A stretch of 64,000 nt of DNA from Anaeramoeba ignava (taxonomy: Eukaryota > Metamonada > Anaeramoebidae). Positions 44,204 to 56,539 of the stretch are shown here, one piece after another. The notes under the pieces were generated by a model. It worked only from the letters and a program-made list of their open reading frames with translations. It had not been told where the DNA came from and did no database searches. Both the position numbers and the translations under genes were made by a program. The DNA is taken from contig JAPDFW010000059.1 in assembly GCA_028826165.1 (NCBI GenBank), forward strand, positions 1,736,927-1,800,926. The letters run 5' to 3'. The stretch's first letter is position 1. Each line of letters starts with the position of its first letter.

Positions 44204-46023
44204 ATGAATGAAATTATATTTTTTGGTCAAAATCAATCACCAATTCTTATCAAAAATAAACCAAATAAAATAACAAAACCAATTCAATTTAAATTTGAAA
44301 ATGAAAATGAAAATGAAAAACAAATTAAACAAATTTCATCAGGAAGATTCTCAACAATTTTCCTTTTTAAAAATGGAAAAGCAATAGAATATTCAAGATA
44401 TACAAATCAAAATCCTTCAAAAATCCAAATTGAAGAAAATATTCAAAAAGTAACTGTTGGTTATCGAAACGAAGCTATTTTAACAATAGAAGGAAATGTA
44501 TTTGCAAAAGGAAGAGATATTAATTCAAAAAATCCAAAAGAATTTATCAATATTTCATCATTAATTAAAGATAAAAATGATAGAATAATTGAAGATATTG
44601 TTTGTGGTGCTCAATCAATTTACTTATTAACTTCAAATCAAAATGCTTATGGAATTGGTTCAAATCATAATGGTCAACTTGGTTTTGATTCTAAAACAAT
44701 TCCAAAAACACAAAAACCAATTTTAATGATGAAAAATGTTTCTAAAATATTTTCAGGAAATACTTCACAACGTGTTTTTCTTTTAAATTCAAATCAAGAA
44801 TTATTTGTATGTGGTTGGAATAATCATGGTCAAGTTGGATTAGGAGAATCAAGAAAAGAAAAAAAAATCCAAAAATTAACCAAAATCAAAAATATTCCAA
44901 AAGGTAAAATAATTGATATTCAATGTGGATATATTTATTCAATAATATTGATTGAAATTGAAAATGAAAATGAAAATCCAAAAAGAAAACTTTATTCATG
45001 TGGAAGATATCTTTTTAATGGACTTGGCAAATATACTTATGAATTTACTGAAATCAAATCATCTTTATTTGAAAATGATAATATTCTTGAAATTTCTGTT
45101 GGATGTTATCATACTTTGATTTTAACTTCCAATTCGAAATTAATAGGATTTGGTGATAATTTTTTTTGTCAATTAGGAACTGGAGATACAGAACCACAAC
45201 CAATTCCAATTCAAATTGAACTTCCTGAATTAAGATTTAATGAAAATATTTCCAATTATCATATTTCTTGTGGAGAATATAATTCATTTCTTTATTATTC
45301 TCCTTTTCTTTCTTTCTCCTTTTTCCAATCTTGAAGAAGATTTGATAAAACTATTTAGAAGAAAAGAATTTTGTGATATTTCATTTAAAACAGAAAATGG
45401 AGAAATAATTGAAGCTCATAAATTAATATTGAAATATAGATTAAATCAAAATCAAAATGAAAATTGAAAAACTTCAAGAAATTATCTCAAAAAAATCAAT
45501 TAAAGAATCAAATCAAATATTTGAAATTATTTATTCAAATAATTCCAAAATAAATCCAATATTATATTCTGAAATTAAAGAAATTATAAATTCAAATGAA
45601 AAAATTGAAGAAACAATGAAAAGAATTTATTTAAATGAAAATGAAAATGAAAAAGATTTTATAATTGAAAGAAAAGAAAAACAATATAAATTTCCAAAAT
45701 TAATATTAATAATGAGAAGTGAATTATATCGAGGAATGTTTTTATCTGTAACAGAAGATAAATCAAATAAAGTTACAGATTATAGTGAATTAAGTAATAA
45801 ATCATTTCAAATATTTGAATATTGGATTTATTCAAATCAAATTAAAAATGAAATTAAAATTACACAAGAAATTATTAATGAAATTAAAATTGGAATTGAT
45901 TATTTTCAATTAAATCAAACAAATCCAAATTTATTTGATTTATTAATTAACAAATTTAATAATCAAAATCAAGGAAAAAAGAAAAGAAAACCTTTTTTAG
46001 AAAAAGAAATATTCAGAAAATAA
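44204..46023 (+). pseudogene. RCC1-BTB copy C, two frameshifts
   Basis: Third tandem copy. A 4-bp slippage (an extra TTTC in CTTTTCTTTCTTTCTCC near 45310) stops the frame at 45334. A single extra A near 45461 stops the second segment. The third segment runs to 46023 and ends in a basic tail (GKKKRKPFLEKEIFRK) unlike copies A and B. The total minus 5 bases equals 605 codons, so the copy is otherwise colinear with copy A. RCC1 repeats and both BTB-like segments are recognisable throughout. Confidence 0.8.
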
Positions 46024-46096
46024 AATTAAAATTAAAAAATTAAAATTAATTTTTTCATTTTTTCATTTTTCATTTTTCATTTTTCATTTATTTTTG

Positions 46097-49000
46097 ATGT
46101 CAGTTTCAAAACATTCCAGTTTACGTTATTCAACAAGACCAATTGCTAATAAAACAAAAGATCTTCAATTACATACACAAAAAAAAGTAAAAAAAAAAAC
46201 CAAATTTTCAAAAAAAAAGAAATTTTTTGAATTAATAATTTGAAAAATAAAAATAAATGTAATAAAGATTTTTTCTCTTTGGGTTAGAAAATATTTATCA
46301 AAACATACAGCATTTAGAAGTATTAGAAGAAATTGTGAAGATGGTATTGCTCTTATAGAATTAGTACAAAATTTAAGTGGAAAAAAGTTAGTTAATTTTA
46401 AAATTGAAAAAAAAATTTTTAAATCTAAAAATAAAAAAAAAATTAAATTAAAAATAAATTAAAATTATAATTAGTATTCCAACTTATCATCAAAAAACAA
46501 AAACAAAAATGCAAAAAATCGATAATTTAAATTATTTCATCCAATTTGCTTTGGATTTAACAATTCCACTTGAAATTTCTCCACAAGATATAATTGACCA
46601 AAATCTTCAAAAAATATCACAAATGATTTGGACAATTGCAATATTTTTTCGTTTAAAAAAAATTCCAGCAAATATTTTTGATCCTCGAGAAATTTTATTA
46701 CTTTGGTGTCAAATATCGGGAGAAAAATATTCAATTCAAATTAATAATTTTAGTTCCAGGTATTTTTTTATTTATTTTGCTTTCAAATTTTATTTATTTT
46801 GCTTTCAAATTTTATTTATTTTGCTTTCAAATTTTTGGAAATTTTTTTGCTTTCAAATTTTTTTTTAGTTTTATGGATGGAATAGCTTTTTGTGCAATTA
46901 TAGATTTCCATAAACCTGGATTCATTTTTCCTTCAGTTTTTACAAAAGTATCATTTCCAAAAAAAAAATTATAAAATAAATTTTAAATTAAATTTTAATT
47001 AAATTTTAAAAATAGCAATTGAGAAATAAAAAAAGACTTAAAATTGCTTTTGATAAAGCAACTGAATTAGGTGTTCCTCAAATTCTTGATCCTTCTGATT
47101 TTACAGAAACACGCATATCTGAGAGAGGAGTAATGCTTTATATTGCTGAAATGTATTATCTTTTAGCAACACAAAAAGATGTAAAAATGATAAAAAAAAA
47201 ATTTTTTTGATTCGGGAAAAAAATTCTCAATTTTTTTAAAATTAAAAAAACTTTTTTTTTAATATTGAAAAAGATTGATGAAATGACAAGAAGAATCACA
47301 AAACCTGAAGAAAACAGTATAGAAAACCAACCAGTAGAGCCACTTAGTCCAATTGAACCGCCAAAAATTGTGAAACCAACAGAAATGAATTTTAATCAAG
47401 GTAAAATGAAACCGAAACCGCCAGTTAGAGATGGATTTCAACAGAGATCACGACGGTCAGGAAAATTCTCACGAAAGTTCCAGCAAATTTATCAGCAAAT
47501 ACAAAAGCAATATGAGGATAAAATTATCCAAATTTTCAATGTTTTAAAAACAACAACGAATGAAATGGAAAATGTTAAGGAGAAAATCGAAGAGATTAAA
47601 TCAGGAAAGATTTTGGGAAATGAAATGAGTTTGTCAACACTTGATCCTGAAGAAACCAAGAAAAAGATGGTTGAATATGAAGCAGAAAACCGAAATTTCA
47701 AAAAAAATATTCAGGAAAGCGAGAATAAAATTACGAGCCAACAAGAACAGTTCCGAACTGAGCACGCAAAAGTGATTGAAGAAACAAATCAAATCTCCCA
47801 CCAAATTGAGGAAGAACAAAATAGTCGCGAATCACGACTTGAAGATATTGAAAAACAAAGCAAGGAAAACCTTAAAAAAACGAAGGAAGAAAATAAAAGA
47901 TTGCGAGAAAAAAACGAAATCCTTCATTTGCAACTGGAAAACAAAAGACAGGAAGAGCAACTGCGCAAGCAAACAGATCCTGAGATTTCTCAACTGCAAA
48001 AACAGATTGAAGCCAATGAGCAAAACAACGCTCAAATCAAAATGAAGCTGCAGAAGCTCGAAACAGTTACAAATGAAATGGAAGAAGAAATCAAAGAAAC
48101 AAAAATTAACATCCAGAAAAATCAGCAAGTTATTAGAAAGGCGCAGCAGGAGATCGAACAGCTGAACCAAAACATCCGCAAAGAAAAAGAAACAAACACG
48201 ACGAATTTGCGGAAGAAACAGGAGCAGATCCAAGATTTAAGGAAACGTGTTGAGCAAATGAAGAGCAAATCGGAAAACGCAAAATTAACGCTAAGAAAAA
48301 TGTTGAAAACAAAGCAACCGAAATTAGGCATGGAGCTTGATAAAATAGAAGCGCAAATTGAGGAGGGGAAGAAAAAAGAAAAACAACTTGCAGAAGTGTT
48401 TCGACAAGAAGAGTATTTCTCGAATGTTTTGGAGGAAAGAAACAAAAGACTGCATAATTTAACTCAAAAAAAAAACGAGTTCCAGACGCATTTGCAGTTG
48501 GGGAACAAACTGCAAGCGGAGCAAATTCAGCTCATCCAAAAAGAGACAAACGAATTGCAACAGATGATCAAGGATTCAGCACATTCCTACGCGGTTAAAA
48601 TGCGGCAACTTCGCGAGGAATTGCAGAATATTTCAAAACAAAATATTGAGAAAGATGAGCGAATTTTGTCAATTCAAGAAACACTGCAAGATATGCAAAG
48701 CAAATACGATGCGCAAGAAAAACTTTTTGGATCGCTTGTCGAAAAAAAGAACCAAGAATTACTTGATCTTCAGGAAAAATTCGTTGGCGTTCAAAAAACA
48801 AATCGCCAACTTACTAGCCAATTGGAGGAAATTGTGATGGAATATAATCTCGAATTGGAAGGATTGAAAGAGCGTGTTGATGATATCAAAACCGTTCAAG
48901 AAGAAAAACACAAAAAGAAAAAAAGCAAAACGGAACAAAAATTTATTGATTTTGTGGATCTTGTTTTGATCAAGCTTGATTTCGAAAAACAAAATTCGCA

Positions 49001-49571
49001 ACAAAAACAAATGAATAACGATTATCAAAGACTTCATGAGATCCTTATGTCCAAGTCTGAAATCATTGGGTCGCAGAGGAAGATTCTTACGAATTTGCAA
49101 GAAAAACGCGACGCAAAGAATTCTGAATTGAAAGAATTGGAGAATAAATATGCAAGTTTGAAAGCGCAGTTCAACAACATGGTTTCTGAAGACTCGTTGT
49201 TTTCGGAAAAGAACAAAGAAAAACTTGAAAAAAAGATCAAAATTGCAAACAATGAGAAGAGTATTGTTCGTTTTGAACGCGATTTGCTTGATTTGCAATC
49301 CCGTCAAACGCGATATCAAGAAAAACTTATTCAAGTAGAATCTTCTCTTTCTTCTTTTAAATTATTATCTACTATTTTATCTTCTATTTCTGATACTCAT
49401 GGAAAAATTAATAAGATTCTTCAACAAAATCAAAGGCTTAATGATGAACAGAAATCAATGGGTGTTACTTTTTCAAATGTGAATGAAATTTCAGATTCTA
49501 TTCAATTTAATGAGAAGAAAATTCTTCGTTTTATATTTACTATTCAACAAATTGATTCAATGTTATTTTGA
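46097..49571 (+). CDS. Tandem calponin-homology actin-binding protein with long coiled coil, six exons
   Basis: Tandem CH domains of the alpha-actinin/cortexillin type bind F-actin. Exons: 46097-46186, 46268-46386, 46475-46759, 46869-46947, 47016-47180 and 47274-49571; the introns are 68-109 nt and all junctions are GT-AG. CH1 (about 31-130) reads FSLWVRKYLSKHTAFRSIRR, CEDGIALIELVQNLSG, DIIDQNLQKISQMIWTIAIF. CH2 (about 140-245) reads ILLLWCQ, FMDGIAFCAIIDFHKPGFI, then FDKATELGVPQILDPSDF. A Pro/Lys linker precedes a coiled coil from about 310 to the end. The product is 1011 residues, with no EF-hand or spectrin repeats recognised, so cortexillin-like or a lineage-specific crosslinker fits better than classic alpha-actinin. 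Repeats of TTTTGCTTTCAAATTT fill intron 3. Confidence 0.85.
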
Positions 49572-49755
49572 TGTGTTTTGAAGGAAAAAAATGATGAAAA
49601 TAAAAAACAAAAACAAAAACAAAAACAATAATTTAATTTTATTTTATTTAATTTTATTATTTATTATTTATTATTTGCAAAAGTGAGAGAACAAACAAAT
49701 TCATTTTAATTTCATTTTAATTTCATTTTAATTTCATTTTAAATTGATTTTGAAT

Positions 49756-52480
49756 TTAATTATCACTGCTAACATAAGTATTCCATAACCCTCCACAATC
49801 ACAAAACTTAATATCTTCACTATTCAAATCAGATAACCTTCCACAATGAACACATTGCTTCAACGGACTAGAAGAAAAATAGGAAGAAGAAAAAGAAAGA
49901 AAAGAAGAAAGAGAAGAAACAATAGAATCTTCTTCAGAATCAGATTCATGACGATCTTGTTGAATTTGATTCTGTTTGCGCTTTAAATAACCAAAATTAT
50001 TAAGAACAGAATGATTAAAACCAAGGAGAGAAGAAAGAGAAGCAAGCATAGTGGAAGTAATATTGGAAAGAACAGAACTCAAAGGAAGATCGGAACTAAT
50101 AAGCATTTGAGCAGTATCGCCAACAGTTTGTGTTTCTTTTGAGGAAATAAAATGGAAAAAATCGGCATATAATGACTTGAATCGAGAGGAAAATTTATCC
50201 TCAAATCCTTTGATGGATTGGTGGCTTTGCAACAGAATTGTGTAAAAATCTTGGTTGAATAAAATGTCGAAAAGTTGGTTCAAATAAGGGAAAAAATCCC
50301 AACGAAAACCCAAATTATCACAAAGAAAATCACTAACGGAAATTAGGGAAAATTTTTTTGAAGAATCACTCTGAAAATGGGAAACGTCAAGAGGTTGTTT
50401 GAGATCGTTGAGGCCAAATGGATCGTACGGGACAAGAATGGCGCGCATGATGAAAAGGATGATATCGGAGGTTGCGCGCATGATGGGGCCGAATAGCCTT
50501 GTGTTTTTCTTGCTCACGAGTATTTCCAATGAAAATTGGATTGCGAAAAAGATGATAAATGAAATGTATATTCGAGGGTTGTCAAAAACACTGAAGAAAG
50601 GCTGCAGAAAGAGAAGATAAAGTTGTGACGGGATGCCTTTCTTGCGGATGATTTCTTGCTCCAAATTGAGAATTATACTATCCACTTGCACCTTGTCTTC
50701 CAATTGCAAGCGAGCAACAATATCGAACACACTGTATCTGTTGATTAGCGCCTTAACGATGTCGATTTTGAGCTGCTTCATCAACATTTCCGTTTCATTC
50801 TCTTTTGTCTGCGTTTGCTGATGCTCTTGAATGGAAAAAACAGGGCGATTGGGAACAAGAAAAACGCGCAGTTTGTGATTTTCTAGAAGGACTGCAATTG
50901 CGTGAGAATTCGGCGAAAAACACGCGCTAATTGGCGCAGCAGGCGTCTCGCCCTTCTCAAGCTCATCTGCGGGCGTTGTTTCAAAGCTCGCGATTTGAGT
51001 GAATTTGATTGCGTCAAGCAGAAATAATTTGCCGGATTTTGCTGTCAACGCAATCATTCTTCCTTTCTTCGAAAAATGCAGTGTTGAAATTTCCTCTTTG
51101 AAATGCATCTGGAACTTCTTTTCGCATGCAAAGCCTTGTTTGAAAAGGCGCTGATTCGCGCGCATCTCCTGGCCCTGTCCCGAGGTCGTCCCAGAAGGGA
51201 TCTGCGGTTGTGTCTGTTGCGCTTGAGTGTGCGGATTTTTTTTAGTTGGATCTTCGTTCGGGTTGCTGTTCTGTTCCTGCTTATCCTGCAGCCGCATCTC
51301 GCGCATATTTTGTTTGTACCGATTCAGATGCATCACAAACACGAGAAGGATGCTGCGGTATCCCTGTGGGTCGCTGTCATCATTACTGTGCTGCAAATCA
51401 TCGTCTTTGTCCATCGATTGCGAATTTGCAAGCGTTAGAACAACAACAATTTTGATCGTCTTCTCGTAATTTTCTGGGCTGATTCGCACAAGTTTGATGG
51501 CGAATTCCGATGGGAAATACTTCCTTCCTGTCTGCTTGAAAATTTCAAATTCGGGACTAAGAATATCCACAGTGTCGATCAATTGGGATTTTAAATTGAT
51601 TTTTGCCTGGTCAAGTTCAGTTGGATTTTTCGGTTGTTCAAAACTGACATGAGTAAATGTTCAGATTTGTAGGAGAAACTTCCTCAACGGTCGCGATAAT
51701 TACAACTTGAGTTCCAAGTGCAACAATCACATCCGAAATCATGACCGCGTTTGTGATGTATGAGAAATCGTTGTGGATATCCGCAAAAAAGGGACAGTAA
51801 GTGGCGACGCCTTTCATTTCAAAATAGATTGTGATGCGACCCATCTTGCTCAGGGTCAGAAAGGCGGGATAAAAAAAATGCGTTTGCGGTCCAGTTTTCG
51901 TGTTTTCCTTCGTGTTTTCTCGCGCGTTCGCATTCTCCCCTTTCGGGAGATAAAACCAAGCAACGGAAACAATGTTATGGACCTTGAACTTGTGGGTTAT
52001 CTTGAAACGGTCGATCAAACTCGACGGCGTTTGCCATAAACACAAGCCAAAAGAGGCGTCACATGTCAAAAATCTCGGAACGGAATTTTCTTGGAAAACA
52101 ACAAACTCAATTGGGCCTTTATGAGGCGTTACAAACGGTTGATGTTTCCACGGATGATTGGCTTCAAAGATGTAAACGGGATACTCTAAAAAAGGTGTCG
52201 TTTTTGCTGATAATCCGGACTTCGTTGAAAATCCTATTATGTTTGTTTCAGACCAAAATAACGTTCTTTGTTGTTTTTGTGCTTGTTTTACTTCCCATAT
52301 TATGTTGTTTTCCTCAATTTTCCGAAATGCATTTTTCACCATTTTTAATTTTTGTCCAATTGTTTGTTCCCGTTTTTTTCGTGAGTATTTTTCTTCTTGT
52401 CGTTTTTCTTGATCTAATGATTGCGGTTTCATTGAATAAAGTTGAATTGGTTTTGAATTAGGGAAATTTTCTTTTTGCAT
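49756..52480 (-). CDS. MED16: Mediator complex subunit 16-like protein, one apparent frameshift
   Basis: MED16 is a tail-module subunit of Mediator that receives activator signals at RNA polymerase II promoters. The N-terminal half is WD40-like (NIIGFSTKSG, VYIFEANHPWKHQPFV, PRFLTCDASFGLCLWQ). A mid region has KFQMHFKEEISTLHFSKKGR and HAIAVLLENHKLRVF. A helical C-terminal half ends with a metal-binding-type CVHCGRLS...FCDCGGLWNTY, close to the MED16 C-terminal CxxC/CGGLW signature. An extra T near 51643 shifts the frame. Removing it joins SCQF to EQPKNPTELDQ and gives 907 residues. I place the start at the ATG at 52480; the upstream Phe/Ile-rich extension is likely 5' UTR. It is divergent to the acidic repeat protein gene. 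Confidence 0.75.
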
Positions 52481-52635
52481 TTTTATTTTTATTAATAAAA
52501 AAATGAAAAAAATAAAAAATAAAAAATATTTTTTTTGAATTCTTTTTTTCATTTTTTCTCTTTTTGAATTTTTTAATCTTTCTCTTTTTTTTTTTCTTTA
52601 ATCTTTTTCTATCTTTTTTTTTTTTAATCATTTTT
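52481..52635. promoter_or_regulatory. Divergent promoter between MED16-like and acidic repeat protein genes
   Basis: 155 bp, strongly strand-biased (T-rich on plus). TTTTTTTCATTTTTTCTC at about 52543-52560 lies upstream of the plus gene. Confidence 0.45.
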
Positions 52636-54544
52636 ATGGCAGATTTGTCAGATGAATTCAATGATTTTGTTGTTTCTGATATAACAAGTTCAGATGAAGA
52701 ATCAAAACAAAAGAAAAAAACAAAAGAAAAGCAAAAACAACAAAAACAAAAACAACAAAGACATAAACACAAACACAAACATAAACACAAAAATAAACAC
52801 AAAGACAAAGACAAATCACAGAATGAAAGTAGTGACATTGATAGCGACAGTGATATTGATGTTCTTGGCGAAATTCAGTCCATTAAAACAGGAATAACTC
52901 CCAAACAAGATCGAAAAAAAGAAACAAAATCACAAGAACCAGATCAGCAGAAAGAAAGGGAAAAAATGCGGCGAATCAGATCTCAAAAAGCAGTTAATTT
53001 ATTTGAGCAAATTGATCCATTAAATGAACCTATTGTTGAAAAACAACCAATTTCAGTTCCAAATAATACAGTTTCAATGAAATCAAAACCCCCTGATATG
53101 TACACGGAAATGAGAAATCTCGATAAATACAACGCAACTACTCAGAAAAAGACGAAAAGACGCCATCGCCACAAGTTAAAAAAACTCAAATCAATTTCTT
53201 CTCCTTCTGAAAACGAAAGTAGTGACATTGATAGCGACAGTGATATTGATGTTCTTGGCGAAATTGAATCCATTAAGACAGGAATAACTCCCAAACAAGA
53301 ATCGTTTTGAGGAAATTATGCTTCCAGAACCAGATAAAGAACAAGAAAGACAACAAATGCGCAGACTCAGATCTCAAAAAGCTTTCGATTTATTCCAGCA
53401 AGTCGATCCTTCAAAAATTGCAGAAGAGAAAACGGTTGGCATTGACAGCTCCCAATATCAAAGTCAATCAAAGTCAACCCAACAACAAGATGATGAAGAG
53501 AAATTATTTCAACAAATGCAATCACAAATTAAAACTGAGCAAACACAAAGCAAAAAAAACGAAAAAAAACCAAGAAAGAAACATAAAAAACTCAAAGTCT
53601 CTTCTCCTTCTGAAAACGAAAGTAGTGACATTGATAGCGACAGTGATATTGATGTTCTTGGCGAAATTCAATCCATTAAGACAGGAATAACTCCCAAACA
53701 AGATCGAAAAAAAGAAAAAAAATCAGAAGAACCGAATAAAGAGCAAGAAAGGAAACAAATGAGGCAACTCAGATCTCAAAAAGCATTTGATTTATTTGCG
53801 GAAATTGATCCATTAACGGAAAAAGAAAAACAAGAACAATCTTTAAAATATTCACAAATTTCACAACAAGAAGAACAAAACAAGATCCAACAGAACTCAC
53901 CAAGATATTCAACTTCAACGCATCAAGAAGATGTCGATTCTCAAAAATCATCTCAAAAAATTTCAAGTGATGCTAAACAACTTAGTTTGGATATTGATGA
54001 TGAATCAAGAAGTGAAACTAGTATTGATTCAGATGATGTCGATGATTTTGGTGAAATTGTTGAAGAAGAGAAAAAAGTTAATGAAGAAGATGATCTTTAT
54101 TCTTTTATTTTTGGAAATTCTGAAGAACCAAAGAAAAAACCATCAAATCAAGAACAATTAAAACAAGAAAAATTAAAACAAGAACAATTAAAACAAGAAA
54201 AATTAAAACAAGAAAAATTAAAACAAAAAAAATTAAAACAAGAAAAATTAAAACAGGAACAATTAAAACAAGAAAAATTAAAACAAGAACAATTAAAACA
54301 AGAACAATTAAAACAAGAACAATTAAAACAAGAACAATTAAAACAAGAAAAATTAAAACAAGAACAATTAAAACAAGAAAAATTAAAACAAGAACAATTA
54401 AAACAAGAACAATTAAAACAAGAACAATTAAAAAGAAATGTTCAAACTCCTCAAAATGAAAGACTTTCAAAGATTGATTTGGAAAATTTAGATTTCTCTT
54501 CAGATAGTGATGAATCAATTAATAGTAGTGATCTTGATTTTTAA
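52636..54544 (+). CDS. Acidic/Lys-Gln repeat protein of unknown function, one apparent frameshift
   Basis: Starts at the ATG of MADLSDEFNDFVVSDITSSD. It has a Lys/Gln/His tract (HKHKHKHKHK), then three copies of a module: SSDIDSDSDIDVLGEI, SIKTGITPKQ, a basic linker, MRRLRSQKAFDLFQQVDP-type helix. The copies start near 52830, 53215 and 53623. Next comes an acidic part and a KLKQEQ tandem tract (54150-54430), with a final acidic end SSDSDESINSSDLDF. The first frame stops at 53310 because of one extra A (CAAGAATCG versus CAAGATCG in the sister modules). Correcting it gives 635 residues. No known domain is recognised. The composition suggests a disordered nuclear or phosphoregulated scaffold; that is inference. 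Confidence 0.65.
54150..54430 (+). repeat. 18-bp (AAATTAAAACAAGAACAA) tandem repeat in the acidic repeat protein gene
   Basis: About 15 in-frame units encoding KLKQEQ/KLKQEK. Open frames on the other strand (LIVLVLIFLV) are shadows. Confidence 0.9.
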
Positions 54545-54744
54545 TCATTTTCTTCTTTTCTTTTCTTTTCCTTTTCTTTTCTTTTTTTCTTTTCCTTTTT
54601 TCTTGTTTGTTTTGTTCTTTCTTGTTAGATTTCTTTTTTTTTTTCATTCCACATTTTAATCTTACTCTCTTATTTTTTTTTGCTAAATCATTCAGTAAAA
54701 TTCTTTCATTAAAACCATTGAAAAATTTAACAAAATAAAACATT

Positions 54745-54890
54745 TTTTAATTTTAATTTTAATTTTAATTTTTAATTTAAATTTAATTTTAATTTTAATT
54801 TTATTTTTAATTTTGATTTTAATTTTAATTTTAATTTTTAATTTTAATTTTAATTTTAATTTTGATTTTTAATTTTAAATTTAATTTGGA
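54745..54890. repeat. TTTTAA repeat spacer
   Basis: Low-complexity (TTTTAA)n between the convergent ends of the acidic repeat gene and RCC1-BTB copy D. It is the same repeat type as in ARH introns 2-3. Confidence 0.85.
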
Positions 54891-56539
54891 TTTTGATTCT
54901 AAATTTAATATCAATTCCTATTTGAATTTCATTAATTATTTCTTGTGTAATTTCAATTTCATCTTTAATTTGATTTGAATAAATCCAATATTCAAATATT
55001 TGGAATGATTTATTACTTAATTCACTATAATCTGTAACTTTATTTGAAGTATCATTTGTTACAGATAAAAACATTCCTCGATATAATTCACTTCTCATTA
55101 TTAATATTAATTTAGGAAATTTATATTGTTTTTCTTTTCTTTCAATTATAAAATCTTTTTCATTTTCATTTTCATTTAAATAAATTCTTTTCATTGTTTC
55201 TTCAATTTTTTCATTTAAATTTATAATTTCTTTAATTTCAAAATATAATATTGGATTTATTTTGGAATTATTTGAATAAATTATTTCAAATATTTGATTT
55301 GATTCTTTAATTGATTTATTTGAAATAATTTCTTGAAGTTTTTCAATTTGATTTTGATTTTGATTTAATCTATATTTCAATATTAATTTATGAGCTTCAA
55401 TTATTTCTCCATTTTCTGTTTTAAATGAAATATTGCAAAATTCTTTTCTTCTAAATAATTTTATCAAATCTTCTTCAAGATTAGGAAAAAGGAGAAAGAA
55501 AAGGAGAATAATAAAGAAATGAATTTTCATCTCCACAACAAATATGATAATTAGAAATATTTTCATTAAATCTTAATTTAGGAAGTTTAATTTGAATTGG
55601 AATTGATTATGGTTCTGTATCTCCAGTTCCTAATTGACCAAAAGAATTATATCCAAATCCGATTAGTTTCCCTTTTGAAGTTAAAATCAAAGTATGATGA
55701 AATCCAACAGAAATATCAAGAATATTATCATCATTTTCAAATAAAGATGATTTGATTTCAGTAAATTCATAAGTATATTTGCCAAGTCCATTAAAAAGAT
55801 ATCTTCCACATGAATAAAGTTTTCTTTTTGAATTTTCATTTTAATTTTCATTTTCAATTAACATTATTGAATGAGAGTTTCCACATTTAATATCAATTAT
55901 TTTACCTTTTGGAATATTTTGGATTTTGGTTAATTTTTGGATTTTTGTTTCTTCTATTGATTCTCCTAATCCAAGTTGACCATAATAATTATATCCGCAT
56001 CCAAATAATTCTTGATTTGAATTTAAAAGAAAAACACAATCTGAAGAATTTCCTGAAAATATTTTAGAAACATTTTTCATCATTAAAATTGGTTTTTGTG
56101 TTTTTGGAAGTGTTTTAGAATCGAAGCCAAGTTGATTATTATAATTTAAACCAATTCCATAAGCATTTTGATTTGAAGTTAATAAGTAAATTGAATTGTA
56201 TCCAGAAACAATATCTTCAATTATTCTATCATTTTTATTTTTAATTAATGATGAAATATTGATAAATTCTTTTGGATTTTTTGAATTAATATATTCTCCT
56301 TTAGCAAATACATTTCCTTCTTTTGTTAAAATAGCTTCATTAAAATAACCAACAGTTACTTTTTGAATATTTTCTTTAATTTGGATTTTTTCAGGTTTTG
56401 GTTTTGAATCTTCTTCATTTAAATATTCTATTGCTTTTCCATTTTTAAAAAGGAAAATTGTTTTTATTTTTTGTTTTTTAAATAAGAAATCCCAATTTGA
56501 ATAAATTGAAATTAATTTAAAATATAAATAAATAATCAC
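54856..56539 (-). pseudogene. RCC1-BTB copy D, inverted and decayed
   Basis: Homologous to copies A-C but on the minus strand and 8 kb away. It lacks the first ~40 codons (MNEIIFFGQNQSP is absent). It carries a Glu-to-TAA stop at 55841-55843, a Gln-to-TAA stop at 55607-55609 and a frame change near 55500. RCC1 repeats (VYGIG/LFGCGYNYYGQLGLG type) and both BTB-like parts are recognisable. Nonsense point changes, unlike the A-run indels elsewhere, show real decay. Confidence 0.85.

Noticed and set aside
48122-49334. Long antisense frames over the CH coiled coil
   Set aside because: Typical shadows of a Lys/Glu/Gln-rich coiled coil; Phe/Leu/Ser composition and no motif.
51640-51690. Intron explaining the MED16 frame change
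   Set aside because: The only plausible pair (GTCAGTTTTG...GACCAG) has mismatched phases; deleting one T restores continuous protein.
51103-52461. Antisense frames over the MED16-like gene
   Set aside because: Shadows of the conserved minus-strand coding sequence.
52480-52552. N-terminal hydrophobic extension of MED16 as a signal peptide or membrane helix
   Set aside because: It derives from T/A-run 5' sequence, and a second ATG at 52480 starts the protein-like part.
54105-54518. Membrane-like LIVLVLIF minus-strand frame
   Set aside because: Exact antisense of the KLKQEQ repeat.
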